From the NCBI RefSeq assembly GCF_002443255.2, contig NW_019211454.1, forward strand, positions 26,357,344-26,421,343: a stretch of 64,000 bases of DNA. Reading direction: 5' to 3'. The position numbers and the translations under genes are program-made. The DNA comes from Varroa destructor (Eukaryota; Arthropoda; Arachnida; Mesostigmata; Varroidae). The stretch's first letter is position 1, and every line of letters begins with the position of its first letter. Below, piece after piece: positions 10,074 to 21,400 of the stretch. The notes beneath the pieces are model-generated. The model saw nothing but the letters and a program-made list of their open reading frames with translations, did no database searches and was not told the DNA's origin.

Positions 10074-12447
10074 TCGTTCAATTAGATTTAACTAACGGCA
10101 ACATTCTCAACGTTGGATCGGTCTTTGTTTCGTAGGAAATCAAAGTGTTGCGAATCAAGCGCGTTGTCATTTCATAGATGCGCTTCTCCCCCTAAGACAC
10201 GACATAGTAAGAGGAAAGGAAATATAGGGATCCCACGAGTGACCACAGGCCGACAGTACGAAATGACACTGCAAAAAATAGCAACAGATAACGATATCCA
10301 TACATAATAACGACGGAGGAAGGGATTGCGAGGCGTCTCAAGGCAGCTGGAATACTTAATGTAATAATACTTTTAACGCTAATCAACAGAAGTTAGATAA
10401 AGCTGGATCACATTACGAATTAAAGTTTCGACTAGCATTAGAACTTCACAGCGATACTAATACCCATGCATACACTTTTTATCTATGAGACAACAGAACT
10501 CTCCTATCTTCACGCACCTTTTCTCAATGGATAAATTCAAAGCTTGCAATTATCAAACTCGAGCAGAGCTATTAAAAAAGATATATAAAAACCAGCTTTG
10601 CAATTAGCCCCTACATCCTTATGTATAAGTTGAACCGTTCCCTGCAAACTTCGGTGTAAGTGGAATAAGTTTCTCCTTTATTCATGCAGGTATAGTATTC
10701 TATTCTCAGAGTGCTGTTCTCGTCACCATCTGACTCTCTACTCTACTGATACTCTAAGAGGATGACACTAACCTTCAGAGGCCAGATCTTCATTTGACAG
10801 TTAGCAACAATTCATATCTAGATATTATGCGCTGATAGAGTCACTCGTGTATACGTTGGCAGACTAAATAGAACCAAGAAAAGTTCATTCGTATAAAAGT
10901 ACATCCGTACATTTCGTTCAATGTCTTTGTCAATGTCGATAAATCTTCAGTGTCGACAAATAATAATACCCTGGCTCCCAATACGATGATTTTTCTTGTC
11001 TAAATTGCCATTTGACAGTCATCCTTTTTTAGCGTATAATCAGTGGCTTCTATGACGATATTGTCAACGAGGTGTTCCTAGTTATGGATTGAGTTACGAC
11101 TATATATAATGTATTGTTCTATTGGAACGGCGAAGCAAAGCAAAGCTTGAATCAAATTATCTTAGCCTTGGAATAAATAGAGTATACTTCATTGATAGCC
11201 ATTTCCACAAGGTCGAAGTGGTTGCACTTCTCCATCCATGTATATACGGTCGTTTACCTTACTAATCGCTCAGATTAGTAAGCCTAAATAATGCTGTTCC
11301 ATAGTAAATCTGGAGCCCAATAAAATTTCGAATATTTCTGCATCGGGATAATTAATGCCACCAAATAGAAGTATGCAGAAACTGTATGATGCTCATTGCC
11401 GATTTAAATCGATCGAGTTGAATCGATCGTTCCGGTAGACTTCGCGATGTTCCATTAGGTCAATAACCTGTCTACGAGGCTATACAGAACATAATGTTAT
11501 AACAATCGTCTTATTTAGAGCATTTTCTTAACGCAGTGCCGTGATTAAAAACTATAGCCTTACGCTTTCAATAATCATATAAGCGCCTCGTATCTGAACT
11601 CATCTATTTCGTAGCGCGTTGAACACGTCGCTTCTCGTCCGATCACCAAATAAATACACACAAAAAAAAAACGTCGGACCTGCTTCGCGGCCGCTAAATG
11701 CTAGTACAATCTACGAATTGCCGTCCTTTCAATGGCTACAACGCTTTCTATGATTATGATCATTGCAATCGAGTGAAAACGGTTTATAAGCGGCGTTCTA
11801 TTTAGTCAGCCCCCGCCGCCCGATTAAGTCGCGTTAGTCGCGCCGAGAACAGGGTGAAGGTACGCATAATCGTAATGCGAGTTGCTAACAGCCCCCAGTG
11901 GAGACGACAATCACTCCTGTTCCATTCAGCGTTGAAGCTTCCATATATGCAGCCACTAAACAGCCTCTATCTTCGAACTAAGCCACGTGAAGCTTAGAGG
12001 ATACACCTCTGGACCGATTAACCGCAAATGACCAGAGAAGTCTTCTATATTAAGCCTAGTCAAACGAATGCTGCCTCTTAGGTTTACTGTACCAGTTGTG
12101 TGAAGAAAAATACCATTCACTGTTATCGGGTCTAAATACGCGATCGTACATGTCTGAATATTCTGCAGGCTTCTTCATAATAGGCTACAACAAATGAACT
12201 ATCTGGCACGCGAACTGACGACTATCGATCGTCGAACCTAATCGTTCCGTGTGTGTATCCGAATTCAGGTAGGCATGACTTATGGTAGCTTTGTACAGTT
12301 TAACTTTTTCTGAATATTGTACATAAGTAAACAAATATTACATTGAGGATTGCTATGCGCTAATCCGTTCTTCTTCTCTCGATATCAGAGGTGGTTGACC
12401 AGCAAAGGCGCCGCTTTTCAAAGCACTAAATGATGCTTATATATCCT
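10074..12447. other. No clear gene; possible promoter near 11.8 kb
   Basis: There is a second acceptor-plus-ORF at 10137-10229 (plus, NQSVANQARCHFIDALLPLR before a stop), too weak to call. At 11785-11861 TATAA is followed 23 bp later by TCAG and a GC-rich stretch ending in a donor (GAAG|GTACGC), which resembles a non-coding first exon. Confidence 0.4.
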
Positions 12448-12474
12448 CATCTGGGCAAGTACAGTGCCCAGATG
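12448..12474. repeat. Perfect hairpin, 10-bp stem and 7-nt loop
   Basis: CATCTGGGCA, loop AGTACAG, TGCCCAGATG. The stem is perfect and stops sharply on both sides. Confidence 0.9.
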
Positions 12475-12526
12475 CAAATTGGCTCTGGGCTTAGAAGACG
12501 TAAGGCAGCGACGCTAACAACGATTG

Positions 12527-12637
12527 TCACACGCGCTTGATGTCATTTACAGGCGAACTTGTGAAACATCGGATCCGGTAGCCGAGGGCCTCCTCGATAT
12601 CAAGAAGAGAACTTCGTGTGTAGTGCCAGGCGGGCAT
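12527..12637 (-). CDS. Candidate small ORF or exon, strand ambiguous
   Basis: On minus, an ATG opens MPAWHYTRSSLLDIEEALGY and continues RIRCFTSSPVNDIKRV to TGA; third codon positions are GC-rich by eye. On plus, the same DNA follows acceptor GTCATTTACAG (12553) and reads RTCETSDPVAEGLLDIKKRT then SCVVPGGHDDKGNCYA to a stop at 12664, with four cysteines. Only one can be real, if either. I slightly favour minus for codon usage, but plus has the better splice site. No family recognised. Confidence 0.25.
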   Translation of the reverse strand: MPAWHYTRSSLLDIEEALGYRIRCFTSSPVNDIKRV

Positions 12638-12667
12638 GACGATAAGGGAAATTGTTATGCGTGATAG

Positions 12668-12695
12668 GACGGAGGGAGGGAGGAAGGGAGGGAAG
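12668..12695 (+). repeat. G-run purine tract with quadruplex potential
   Basis: On plus, four GGG runs separated by one to four purines (GGGAGGGAGGAAGGGAGGG) meet the simple four-run pattern for a G-quadruplex. On minus it is a polypyrimidine tract. Confidence 0.6.
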
Positions 12696-13394
12696 GTGAG
12701 CAGGGTAAACAAAAGCAGGGGCAGTTCTTCGATTCTGGATTCCCTTTCATCTGACAGTGTCTATATTAGTGGCAGTGCTGTAGTGGCGGGCAGGTGGTAA
12801 CGAAAATGGCAAAGGATAAGAGAAGACTGTACAACTGCACTACCACCAGCACATCACTCTGATGATGATGCCGCCGTTATGGCCACTTAAGTGAACTAGA
12901 CTAACAATGGATAGCAACAAAGTCTTTTAACAACGTTTCAATAGCGATACCGTTATGACAACTTAACAACTGCTGAAACCTGTCTCTGCTGGGTGACCAT
13001 TGAAGTTCTACGGACCATGCTATTAACGACAATACTGGTGATCGGCGGCTAGATCGCGAGAAAACAGTCGGGATCTTTGTCAGCTTTATTGTAGAAATGT
13101 AAGTAAAAGATGCTTTTATATACAAAGACACACCGCAAGAAAGCTGTTAAAATACAAAATCAAAGAGTGTATATCTACGTAACACGGTTTGTGGTAACAT
13201 TGACCTTGATTATGGTTTGATTACGTGATCTGATGTAATTGAACTTAATCCGAGTTATTACCCGTGACAAACTGACAAACCGCTTTTCAGCCCTAAAAAT
13301 TTATCGCGAATGCATAGCGTCTATAAAGCCCCCGACTGTGGTTAGCAGAAAGTACAGTATACATAATCGAAGTATCTTGGTTCGTTTTACTCAC

Positions 13395-13471
13395 CTGCAC
13401 CCTTCTACTGTGCAGGAAAGTAGTCCTGGATGTGACCCAGGATATATCTGTATTTGTCCAACCTCGACCCC
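13395..13471 (-). CDS. Candidate internal exon (phase 0 to 2)
   Basis: Acceptor AATATTATCCAG and a strong donor (CAG|GTGAGTAA) bound 77 nt reading GVEVGQIQIYPGSHPGLLSC then TVEGC plus two bases. The exit phase (2) equals the entry phase of the exon at 7025, so it could splice into the secreted gene as an alternative 5' part that skips the signal exon; this is speculation. On plus the same DNA has an acceptor (CTTCTACTGTGCAG) and reads ESSPGCDPGYICICPTSTPW, so strand is uncertain. Confidence 0.3.
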
Positions 13472-14593
13472 CTGGATAATATTACATATGTTTAAGAGAC
13501 CTGGTAACCGTACCTCTAAACAGCATCATAGACTTATATTTATTTATTCTATATTTTATTATTATTTTTTTGTTTATTAGACCGGACTCAGATTAAGGCA
13601 GAAGAACTGAAACAAAGCAAAATGTAGTTTTTTTTTTTCGTCCCCTTGGTAATGCGCTTCAGTGGACATTCATAGATTTCAAAACCCCAAGCCACTTTGT
13701 AATTAAAAATGGGCGATAACTTCTGTCATCTATGTTAGCCTTTCCTTTGTTCATGCACTGTGTATCTACTAGACGGGCCCCTATTAGTTTCACGAACTTT
13801 ACGTACTGCGCCCCTATCATTATAGGTCTCCCTTTTATATAAAGGTATATCTAAATCACAAACTGTAAATCTTCAGCATACTTCAGTTGAAACGGACAAC
13901 TGGGTAAACAGATGGATGTTCGTCATGCCATTTCATAGGTTTGTTAAAGGAACCTCGGACAAGCTTCGCAAGACACACCTCAACTAGACCCCTAGTGAAG
14001 AGAGGCCCTTGGTGGTATATCAAAGAGATGATTTTCAGAACTCGTTTACCGAAGGTAAAAAGCCGAAAGTGATAAAAAAAAATTAGGCTTATTCTATAGA
14101 AGAACGAAATTTTCGTAATGCTAAGTTTCTCATAAATTTAATGTTGTTACTCGCGGCGTTATCGACTTTATTAACTAGGTTTCTCGTATTTTGCTACGGC
14201 CACGACGCCTCTAACGCGGTAGATAGATAGCACTTGGCATTCCTTAACAATGACCACCGCCGACTTTACTACCCATCACGAGACAAACGTATAAATGACT
14301 TTAAATGCTGCTTTGTTACAGGACGGTGCGTGGACTGCAAGGGTATATATATATACACGTAATAGTGTGTGCATGTGTATATGCCTCTGAGATTTGTCAG
14401 TCAGGCGCAACAACTCCTTTGGCGTCAAGTGCCGTCAGCGGATCAGTGGCACAGAATGAACGAATGAATGGCCTTGTCAAAATTACGAGCATATTCCTAA
14501 CCTGAGATATATTAATAATTGCACATTATATGCCATTTATGAGACATCTTCTGGCGCTGCGAGCAGCAACGGCAGTACTACCAACGTTCAAAA

Positions 14594-14636
14594 ATGGCCG
14601 AATATGACATGTTTGCCGCCGCGGCCGTAAGACAAA
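14594..14636 (+). CDS. Candidate start exon MAEYDMFAAAA
   Basis: CAAAAATGG is a good start context. The frame reads MAEYDMFAAAA, then meets GTAAGA, a fair donor. If not spliced it continues to a TAG as a 34-residue peptide. No partner exon is identified. Confidence 0.25.
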
Positions 14637-15844
14637 AGATAGCAGTTGTAGTTGCAACGACAGCTATAGAACAGATGATATGTAGCAGAGCTTCATAGAA
14701 ATGTAGTCGTAGAGTAGGCCATTGCAACAACCGCAATGATAACAACAGCAGTCGTTGATATTTACTGTCACACAAAGTGTCCACGCAATGGCAGAAAAAT
14801 ATATGGCCGGCGATAACTGTGGTTATAGAATTAATTGAGCGCGCTGTTGAGTGGTCACCTTCAAATTGGAAATCTGCGTAATGGCTCGTTTGGTATTTGT
14901 AATAATAACGTTTTCGCAGGCCTCGGTTAGACGTAGGCGCTTCAGTATACGCTCATGATTATGCCGTTGGTGAGAGTTTGCAGATTCAAAAAACCAGTTG
15001 AAAATGTAAAACAGAGAGAAATTCTTAGGGGAGCAATTATTTTAGAGAGAGCAGACAATGCAAGTTGACCAACCGAACACGCGGTAGCGCCATTATATGT
15101 TGGGAAAACAAATATCGTACACTGACAAAGAACGAGCAGAAATAACAGAATTCTGAAGACAATAGACCACCTATGCGCAGTGCACACTAACAGATGTAGC
15201 AGGTGGCTGAGCTCAAAAGTAGATCGTTCCGCACAGGGAACATGCCGCATTGCATACGTTAGAGTTCAAAGAAATCTTTCATATTCCCGATTCAGGGTTC
15301 TGTCGTGGTCTGGAGAAATAAAGTTGGCGAAGCGTAAGTTTACTTTTAGGCTTTCTCAAGTTCTAAGATATTTCAGAAATTTGAAACACGTTAGTTTACA
15401 CCTGTTCATAGGTCGCTATTGATGGAACCAACTATCCTACCGAAGGGTGCTATTCATTTTTAGTAGACATAACCTGCATTTTTTTCAACTTTCGGAAGCC
15501 ATCAAGGCGCTCATAGGTGTTTTAGGTATAATTTCTAGATGTTTTAATTAGGGGTTTAGATAAAACGTAGTGTATGTAAAAGAGTAGAGTAGAATGTCAA
15601 GCAGTCAGCTTCTACTGCCGCAGTCTAGCTGCTAACATGTTGCAATAACAAGATAGGTAATGTGTTAGAATCATATTTTTGTGTCCAGTCACACAAAAAC
15701 AATCTCAATGTACTTCAGTGACATGCACTTCAGATGTTTTTTATTGTCGCCTTGATTGCATACGACCGCCTTCATCATAGGCAGAAGTGCAAGCCCTACT
15801 TATATGCGATTTTACTTATGTAAAACTGAGTACTTGTTTACCAG

Positions 15845-15956
15845 ACGTAATGCTCATGCCGTGCCAGCATTACCAGTTTCCGTAGAGCAAAAGAAATTAA
15901 CATTGAATGACGAAACTTTCTGCGGTATTATCGAAGACCTTTTACGGATCAGTTAA
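15845..15956 (+). CDS. Candidate terminal exon, plus strand
   Basis: Acceptor GTACTTGTTTACCAG leads at phase 2 into RNAHAVPALPVSVEQKKLTL, then NDETFCGIIEDLLRIS and TAA. The amino-acid mix is natural for an acidic amphipathic C-terminus. Upstream exons are not identified, and the length is within chance expectation. Confidence 0.3.
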
Positions 15957-16678
15957 TATGGGCGGGTACAACGTGCGGGACTAAGCCGTACAGGCACCGG
16001 CACGAAAATAGACATTAATATATTTTTTTTTCTCTACTTCGTAGATTTATCTGTCAAAAAATGAACAGTGGTGATCGTTGCCTCCGTGATCTCTCTTTCG
16101 CACATTTCGAATAGTTTACGTTGCCATTTGTCTGTTGCCAGATGAATATAGTTAACTTCTTGTGATTCATTGCGGTATCATGGTGTTTTTCGCTGGTGAG
16201 TGACGTATAACGTTGCAGCATCAAAGACAGCGTACGTAACCAGCAGATGGGACGAGCTTTTGATGCTTTAAGATAGTCATTTGACACGTTTAGGGCTAGA
16301 TTTTGCCTTTTCTTGGTTTTGTTGTTGATGAGTAAAAGTAGGTGATCGAAGGTGTCAATGAATGAATGGAAATTAGACAGTACATATATGTAACAGTGGC
16401 GTGTGTGGGTATGTTGCCAAGAATGTGTAATAAATGAAAAATGACGTGTCAGAACACTGCCAGTAAAGTTACGCTAAGTTAGTGGCGATTATTGCGGCAA
16501 CGGGAGCGATAGCTACCGACGAGTCAAACGAACAAACCGAGGGGGCCGAAAATGGTGGGGGCCTGAGGTCAAAGGTCGAGCGCCAACGGCGCTGGTATCG
16601 GCGAGGTCAAATATCCTAGCGAAACAAACAGACAGACCAAGAACAAAATACAATGCGACAACGCTGGAACAACGCGGT

Positions 16679-17158
16679 TCAATTCGCGTCGAAGCACATC
16701 GCGCGCGCGCACACACACACGCACACAAACGCAAATATAGATACGGGTACGGCGGACGCAAACACAGTCTGGGTCTGGTTGCCGGTGGCCACGTCGACGA
16801 GAATCGACCAAAGGGCAGAGACGAAAAGATGAGAATCACATGCGAGATTTTCGGACATGGAGACAAGACTCATAATACGCCGAGACATAAAGACACGCGA
16901 TGGCATACGACGCCGTAGTTTCATAAAAGTACCACAACAAATGATAGATAGTGCCGTTACAAACAAGTTTGTTCCAGGCACAGCACAGTCCACATTGAAA
17001 CGTCTCACGATGCCCATAGAAATAGCGTGATGACAGCGACGATAAACACTGAAAGACGCCTGAGTCGTCTTCTTCCCTTCCACTTTTATAGCTTTAAAAG
17101 CTAGCATCGTGACGACATCTCCCATTGCCATGGTTAACATGATAGCTCCTATGATCAT
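16679..17158 (-). CDS. Uncharacterised 159-codon ORF
   Basis: This ATG-started ORF is the longest outside the proline-rich gene. It begins MIIGAIMLTMAMGDVVTMLA, has two weakly hydrophobic stretches, is Met-rich and basic in the middle (KLRRRMPSRVFMSRR), and runs into a CpG/TG repeat at its end. Inside it a TATAAAAG (about 17089) faces minus, so the area could instead be a promoter. The Met-rich, low-complexity end suggests a chance ORF. Confidence 0.2.
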   Translation of the reverse strand: MIIGAIMLTMAMGDVVTMLAFKAIKVEGKKTTQASFSVYRRCHHAISMGIVRRFNVDCAVPGTNLFVTALSIICCGTFMKLRRRMPSRVFMSRRIMSLVSMSENLACDSHLFVSALWSILVDVATGNQTQTVFASAVPVSIFAFVCVCVCARAMCFDAN

Positions 17159-18247
17159 TGCTGATCATTTTTTTTTAGTTTTCGGACGGCGTAAAATTCA
17201 CCTTAGCTAATTCCTCTCTTCCACCCACATCAAAAGTCTCTTTTCGTCAATACCCCTTTCTCGAATTCCTTTTGTTACTGTATTCGACATTCTAAGACAT
17301 TGTTCCTGGTCAAGGCAAGACAAACCTTTCTATCCATTCATTAAATCCTTCTACGTTCCGATTAATGACGATTGTTGACGCTCATGTCAAACGGTTGCTT
17401 ATTCGGCCACTGCCTTTACAGGACTAATGATTGCGTGAGTTACAACCGCAAAGGTCTGCGTGATCCGTTAGGGACGACTGGCGCACTTTGGCAGGCCTCC
17501 AGTGAAAAACAAGCACGTTTCATGTTCACGATGTTCTCCGTTGAAGGATGCAAGATAAAAAAAAAAACAAAACTCGCACAGGTTGATCGATGCGGAGCGT
17601 TAACGTAGTTGTCGTAGTTGTAAATTTGTTTGACACAACTATTGGCCAACTGTAAAAAAACGTGTTTCTTTCTACAAGATACGCATACTTTAGACATTTA
17701 ATTTGTATATGTTTTACTTATTGCATGACAATATTATATTAAATTTTATATCGTTCTTTCTTTAAATACATTTATCTGTGACAAGAGAAGCTACTATTAT
17801 AAATGCTACGGGTTCCGCTGACAGCAGGTGTGTTGCTATAGTTAAGTGATCCTTTCCTCCTGCCTTGTGCAAGCCAAAATGAAATGTACAGAGCGTTATA
17901 TCGCTACAGGAACTGTTGGAAGAAAGCGAAGCTTGATGTTGCTAACTTTTTTTTTAACATAACTGAAGTGACCTATCCGCCATTGGAGATTCGTGTGCCA
18001 AACCGCAGGCTCATGTGACCCATAACTACTGTCATTTGCCTGACACGTCTAAACAATGCAGGATAGAAACCCAAAATCGCTTTTGTTTGATATTCTTGTA
18101 ATTAAACTTCACGGTGAGGTAAACTACGGATTAAACATGAACGTTTTCATCTGTTTTGCTTCGTTACTGTAGTGAACATCACAGATGATACAATCGTAGG
18201 CTGTCCTACGAAGGACTTAACGTGTTGTTCCTATAATTCGTTTGCAG

Positions 18248-18462
18248 AACTCCTCACTAGTTCAAGCTTGAAACGAAATAGCGGAAGTTATGCGAGTACG
18301 ATTTTGAAGACAAGTCGTACACCTCTGAATTTACGCTACATCGTGTACCAAGAGATGCAGGAAAGTGACATCGGATTTTCAATAAGTCTTCAGATGCTAA
18401 AGCGCCTTTATGCCACTTCCCTAGCTATCTGCAGTATTAGATCTCAGAGCGGCACTACTTAG
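18248..18462 (+). CDS. Candidate terminal exon, 70 codons
   Basis: A pyrimidine-rich acceptor (CTATAATTCGTTTGCAG) is followed at phase 1 by LLTSSSLKRNSGSYASTILK, then TSRTPLNLRYIVYQEMQESD, IGFSISLQMLKRLYATSLAI and CSIRSQSGTT to TAG. The frame is also open upstream of the acceptor to 18172. It is hydrophilic and basic without a recognisable domain. Confidence 0.35.
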
Positions 18463-21400
18463 CACATCTCTTTCTGTTGTTTTTCTTCGTAGACCAAATA
18501 TGCAGAACCCGTGAAGTCATATTCACGAGACGTCCAAAACGTACCCTCGCAATGGTGATCTTAGGTAGACCAGTAGACACAGACAGATAGTATATACAGG
18601 GATAGACAAGAGAATGCTATGAATGAAGACGAGCCAGTATACTCTATCAAATCTCATGAAAGCATCCAACCAAGCCTGAAAGCCTTTAATGACGGCCAAG
18701 ATGCGGTGAGTTTTACGAAACTACGCAGTGTTCCCTATGGAACTTCAAAGAAATTGAAAGCCGTTAGGAGCTGTTGTTGAACTGGAAGTTACTTGACCGT
18801 ACGGCTTGGTTGTCATAGTACATGTGTTTTTTTCTCTGCCCGTTGCCATCCGCTACCAATTACCACAATATCGCTCTATTGTTCTGCCAATTTTCAGCGT
18901 CTGTGAAATGATCAATTGGCTATTAGACTGTGGCCATCTTTTGCGGCGCTGGCATTTTACTCAGATGGCGGTATTACACAGTGGTTGTGAGAAAAGGACT
19001 TACTGCTGCTCGTTTACTGACCCGAAGATTTGGTCACAGAACCTATCGGATTCGAGATATAACGATTTCGTCACTGCTATATCCAAATGTTTCTAGCAGT
19101 ATTTGAGCTCGGTCCAATTATAACCAGTGGCAAATTGTTACTCAGTCAATGTTACTACTATAATAAATACCTAGCTGAGAAATAAAATATTTTAGACATC
19201 AAATATCACTTTATTGTAACTAGTTAAATAGGTAACTGCACAGAATATCTGCATAGCTCACTGCATAAATCACATTGGTCGCGTGATCCTTTTGACTAAT
19301 TCTTCTTCTTCCTCCTCTTCTTCTGACGGCAGACCCTCCCCCTATCGTTGACATCAACGATCGTTGGTATCAAGGGAATGCTCTTTTTCTACCTAGAGAA
19401 ATACATCCATGCCATTCGTTCCTCCTTTTCCATAATGCACTTCGCGCTTACGCTCATATACCGCCGCTTTACGTAAATGCTTGTTTACGACTACACTTTT
19501 CGGCTTAAAATGGCCCCGCTTTCTGCGGCTGAGAAGCATAATCCGTAACAAATGCAATTAATCTCATACGAATTGTGGCATAAGGACTGTACTTAGAAAC
19601 AGGTTTCGATTGGGTAGGCTTCGACTGGAACTTGAACACGATCACGTAAATAGATGCTCATATCCAATAATTTGACGCAGAATATCTTCTATATAAAATA
19701 TATTGAAAAAGATAGAACAGTACCCATACTGGACCTAAACTTTAGTAATTTCAACTCATTGCTTTTTTTCCAAATCAAAGGTATTCACGCGAGAACTAAG
19801 CGAAAATGCACAAAAGTTTATTATATTGCACTGAACGTGATTGTATCATTCGAGAGAGTATTGAACTTTGCTGAAACGGTAGAACCCATACGGCAGCCTA
19901 ACATAAGTGCATCTTCATTCTTCTTTTTGCCAACTTCTTGTTTGTCATACCGCTTATTGCATTATAGCTTTGCAACGTGATAATTATAATAATTTCGAAA
20001 ATCATTGTTCTTTACAGATCTTTGCATCGTCTTCAACTGCGAACGTAATCGAGCAATAGGGCTTTTTTTCGTAGCTTCACATACTACGCTCTGTATGTTC
20101 CTTTACAGATAAGTTCGCTTTTTAAAAATGCATCGAATAGGAGCTCTCACAGTTGAAAAGCTACACAATGAGTCCCTAAACTGTTCTAAGTAGTGAAATC
20201 CGCTGTTGTTTTCGTTGCTCGTACAGTCCACGCGCTTTAGCGGATCAGATTGCATTCAAACTGGATTCAATGAAGTAACAAATCGCTTGCGGACTGACCG
20301 TCTGCTAGCCCGCCGTTCTTCGGCTGAGGCAATCGATTTTGAATCGCTTTTGTCTAGACCAGAGTAGCCTCATAACTTTCATTTTAGAGGTTATTGCGAC
20401 AAGTAGATGTGTCATTAGGTTTTTCGTAGAATTTTTTCATCATAGAATATGTCGAATCGACACCTCATTTATCAATTTTTTTTCGATTTATCTATTTTGA
20501 CCTAAGTTTGATTTCACTTATATCCCTCAGCTTACCGGCGCCTATGTTCTTTGAAGCGGCTTGTTCCGCAAGGTTTAGTGCCGCCATCTTCAGGAGACAA
20601 GAAAGGAGGGGGGGGAGGGGGGGAGATCCTATTTTTTAGCTGCTCGTAGGCAAAACGTTAATTTGTTCAAACACACTGCGTTTACTTGATTTTGGAATAG
20701 AAATCGCAAACGAACGCAACCAAGAATAGCCTTCAGATATGAACAACTGACGTCCGGTGAGCTGAATCGCCAACACTTAAGGGGTGAGACCGGTGACCCA
20801 GGTCAATATGCGATATTTAGGTCAAATTAGTTTTTAATTTTTTTTTTTTTGCTACTGTACAATCTGCTGTCTCTTAACTGTTTCCGTTGGCTAAGTAACG
20901 CGGAAAACTTTTGAACAGCCTCGCATAGAAAAAAAGGATTACTTAGTGCTAATACATTCAACAATAGTTAACATTTACCATCTTATGCAACTTATACTTC
21001 TACAACAGGCACTCGGCAGTAACAACAATGTAGTAGATCTTAAAGCCGGGCAAGTCTTCAAGAAATACGTTTATACGTATTGAGTTGAAGTATATAATTA
21101 TATAAAAAAAATATATAAAATTGGATCGTTCAGCGAGATGCATTAAATATCTGCTTACTTTTTCTCATAATCTTCAATCATCTTCTACGTTTTTTTGCAT
21201 ACAGATAGAAAATAACGCATGTTGCGTGTGTTCTTCGTTTTAGTCTATGGCAGTCGAAGCAGGTCCTCCTATATAAAGAAAAAGGCGAGCCTCGGAGTAG
21301 ACTTACGCCCATTAATAGAGTCCAGTTAGTACGTTACGTCGAAGACCAGTCTACCCTATTAGTCCAAACACTTGATGATCTTAGAACATATTGAAGAAGA

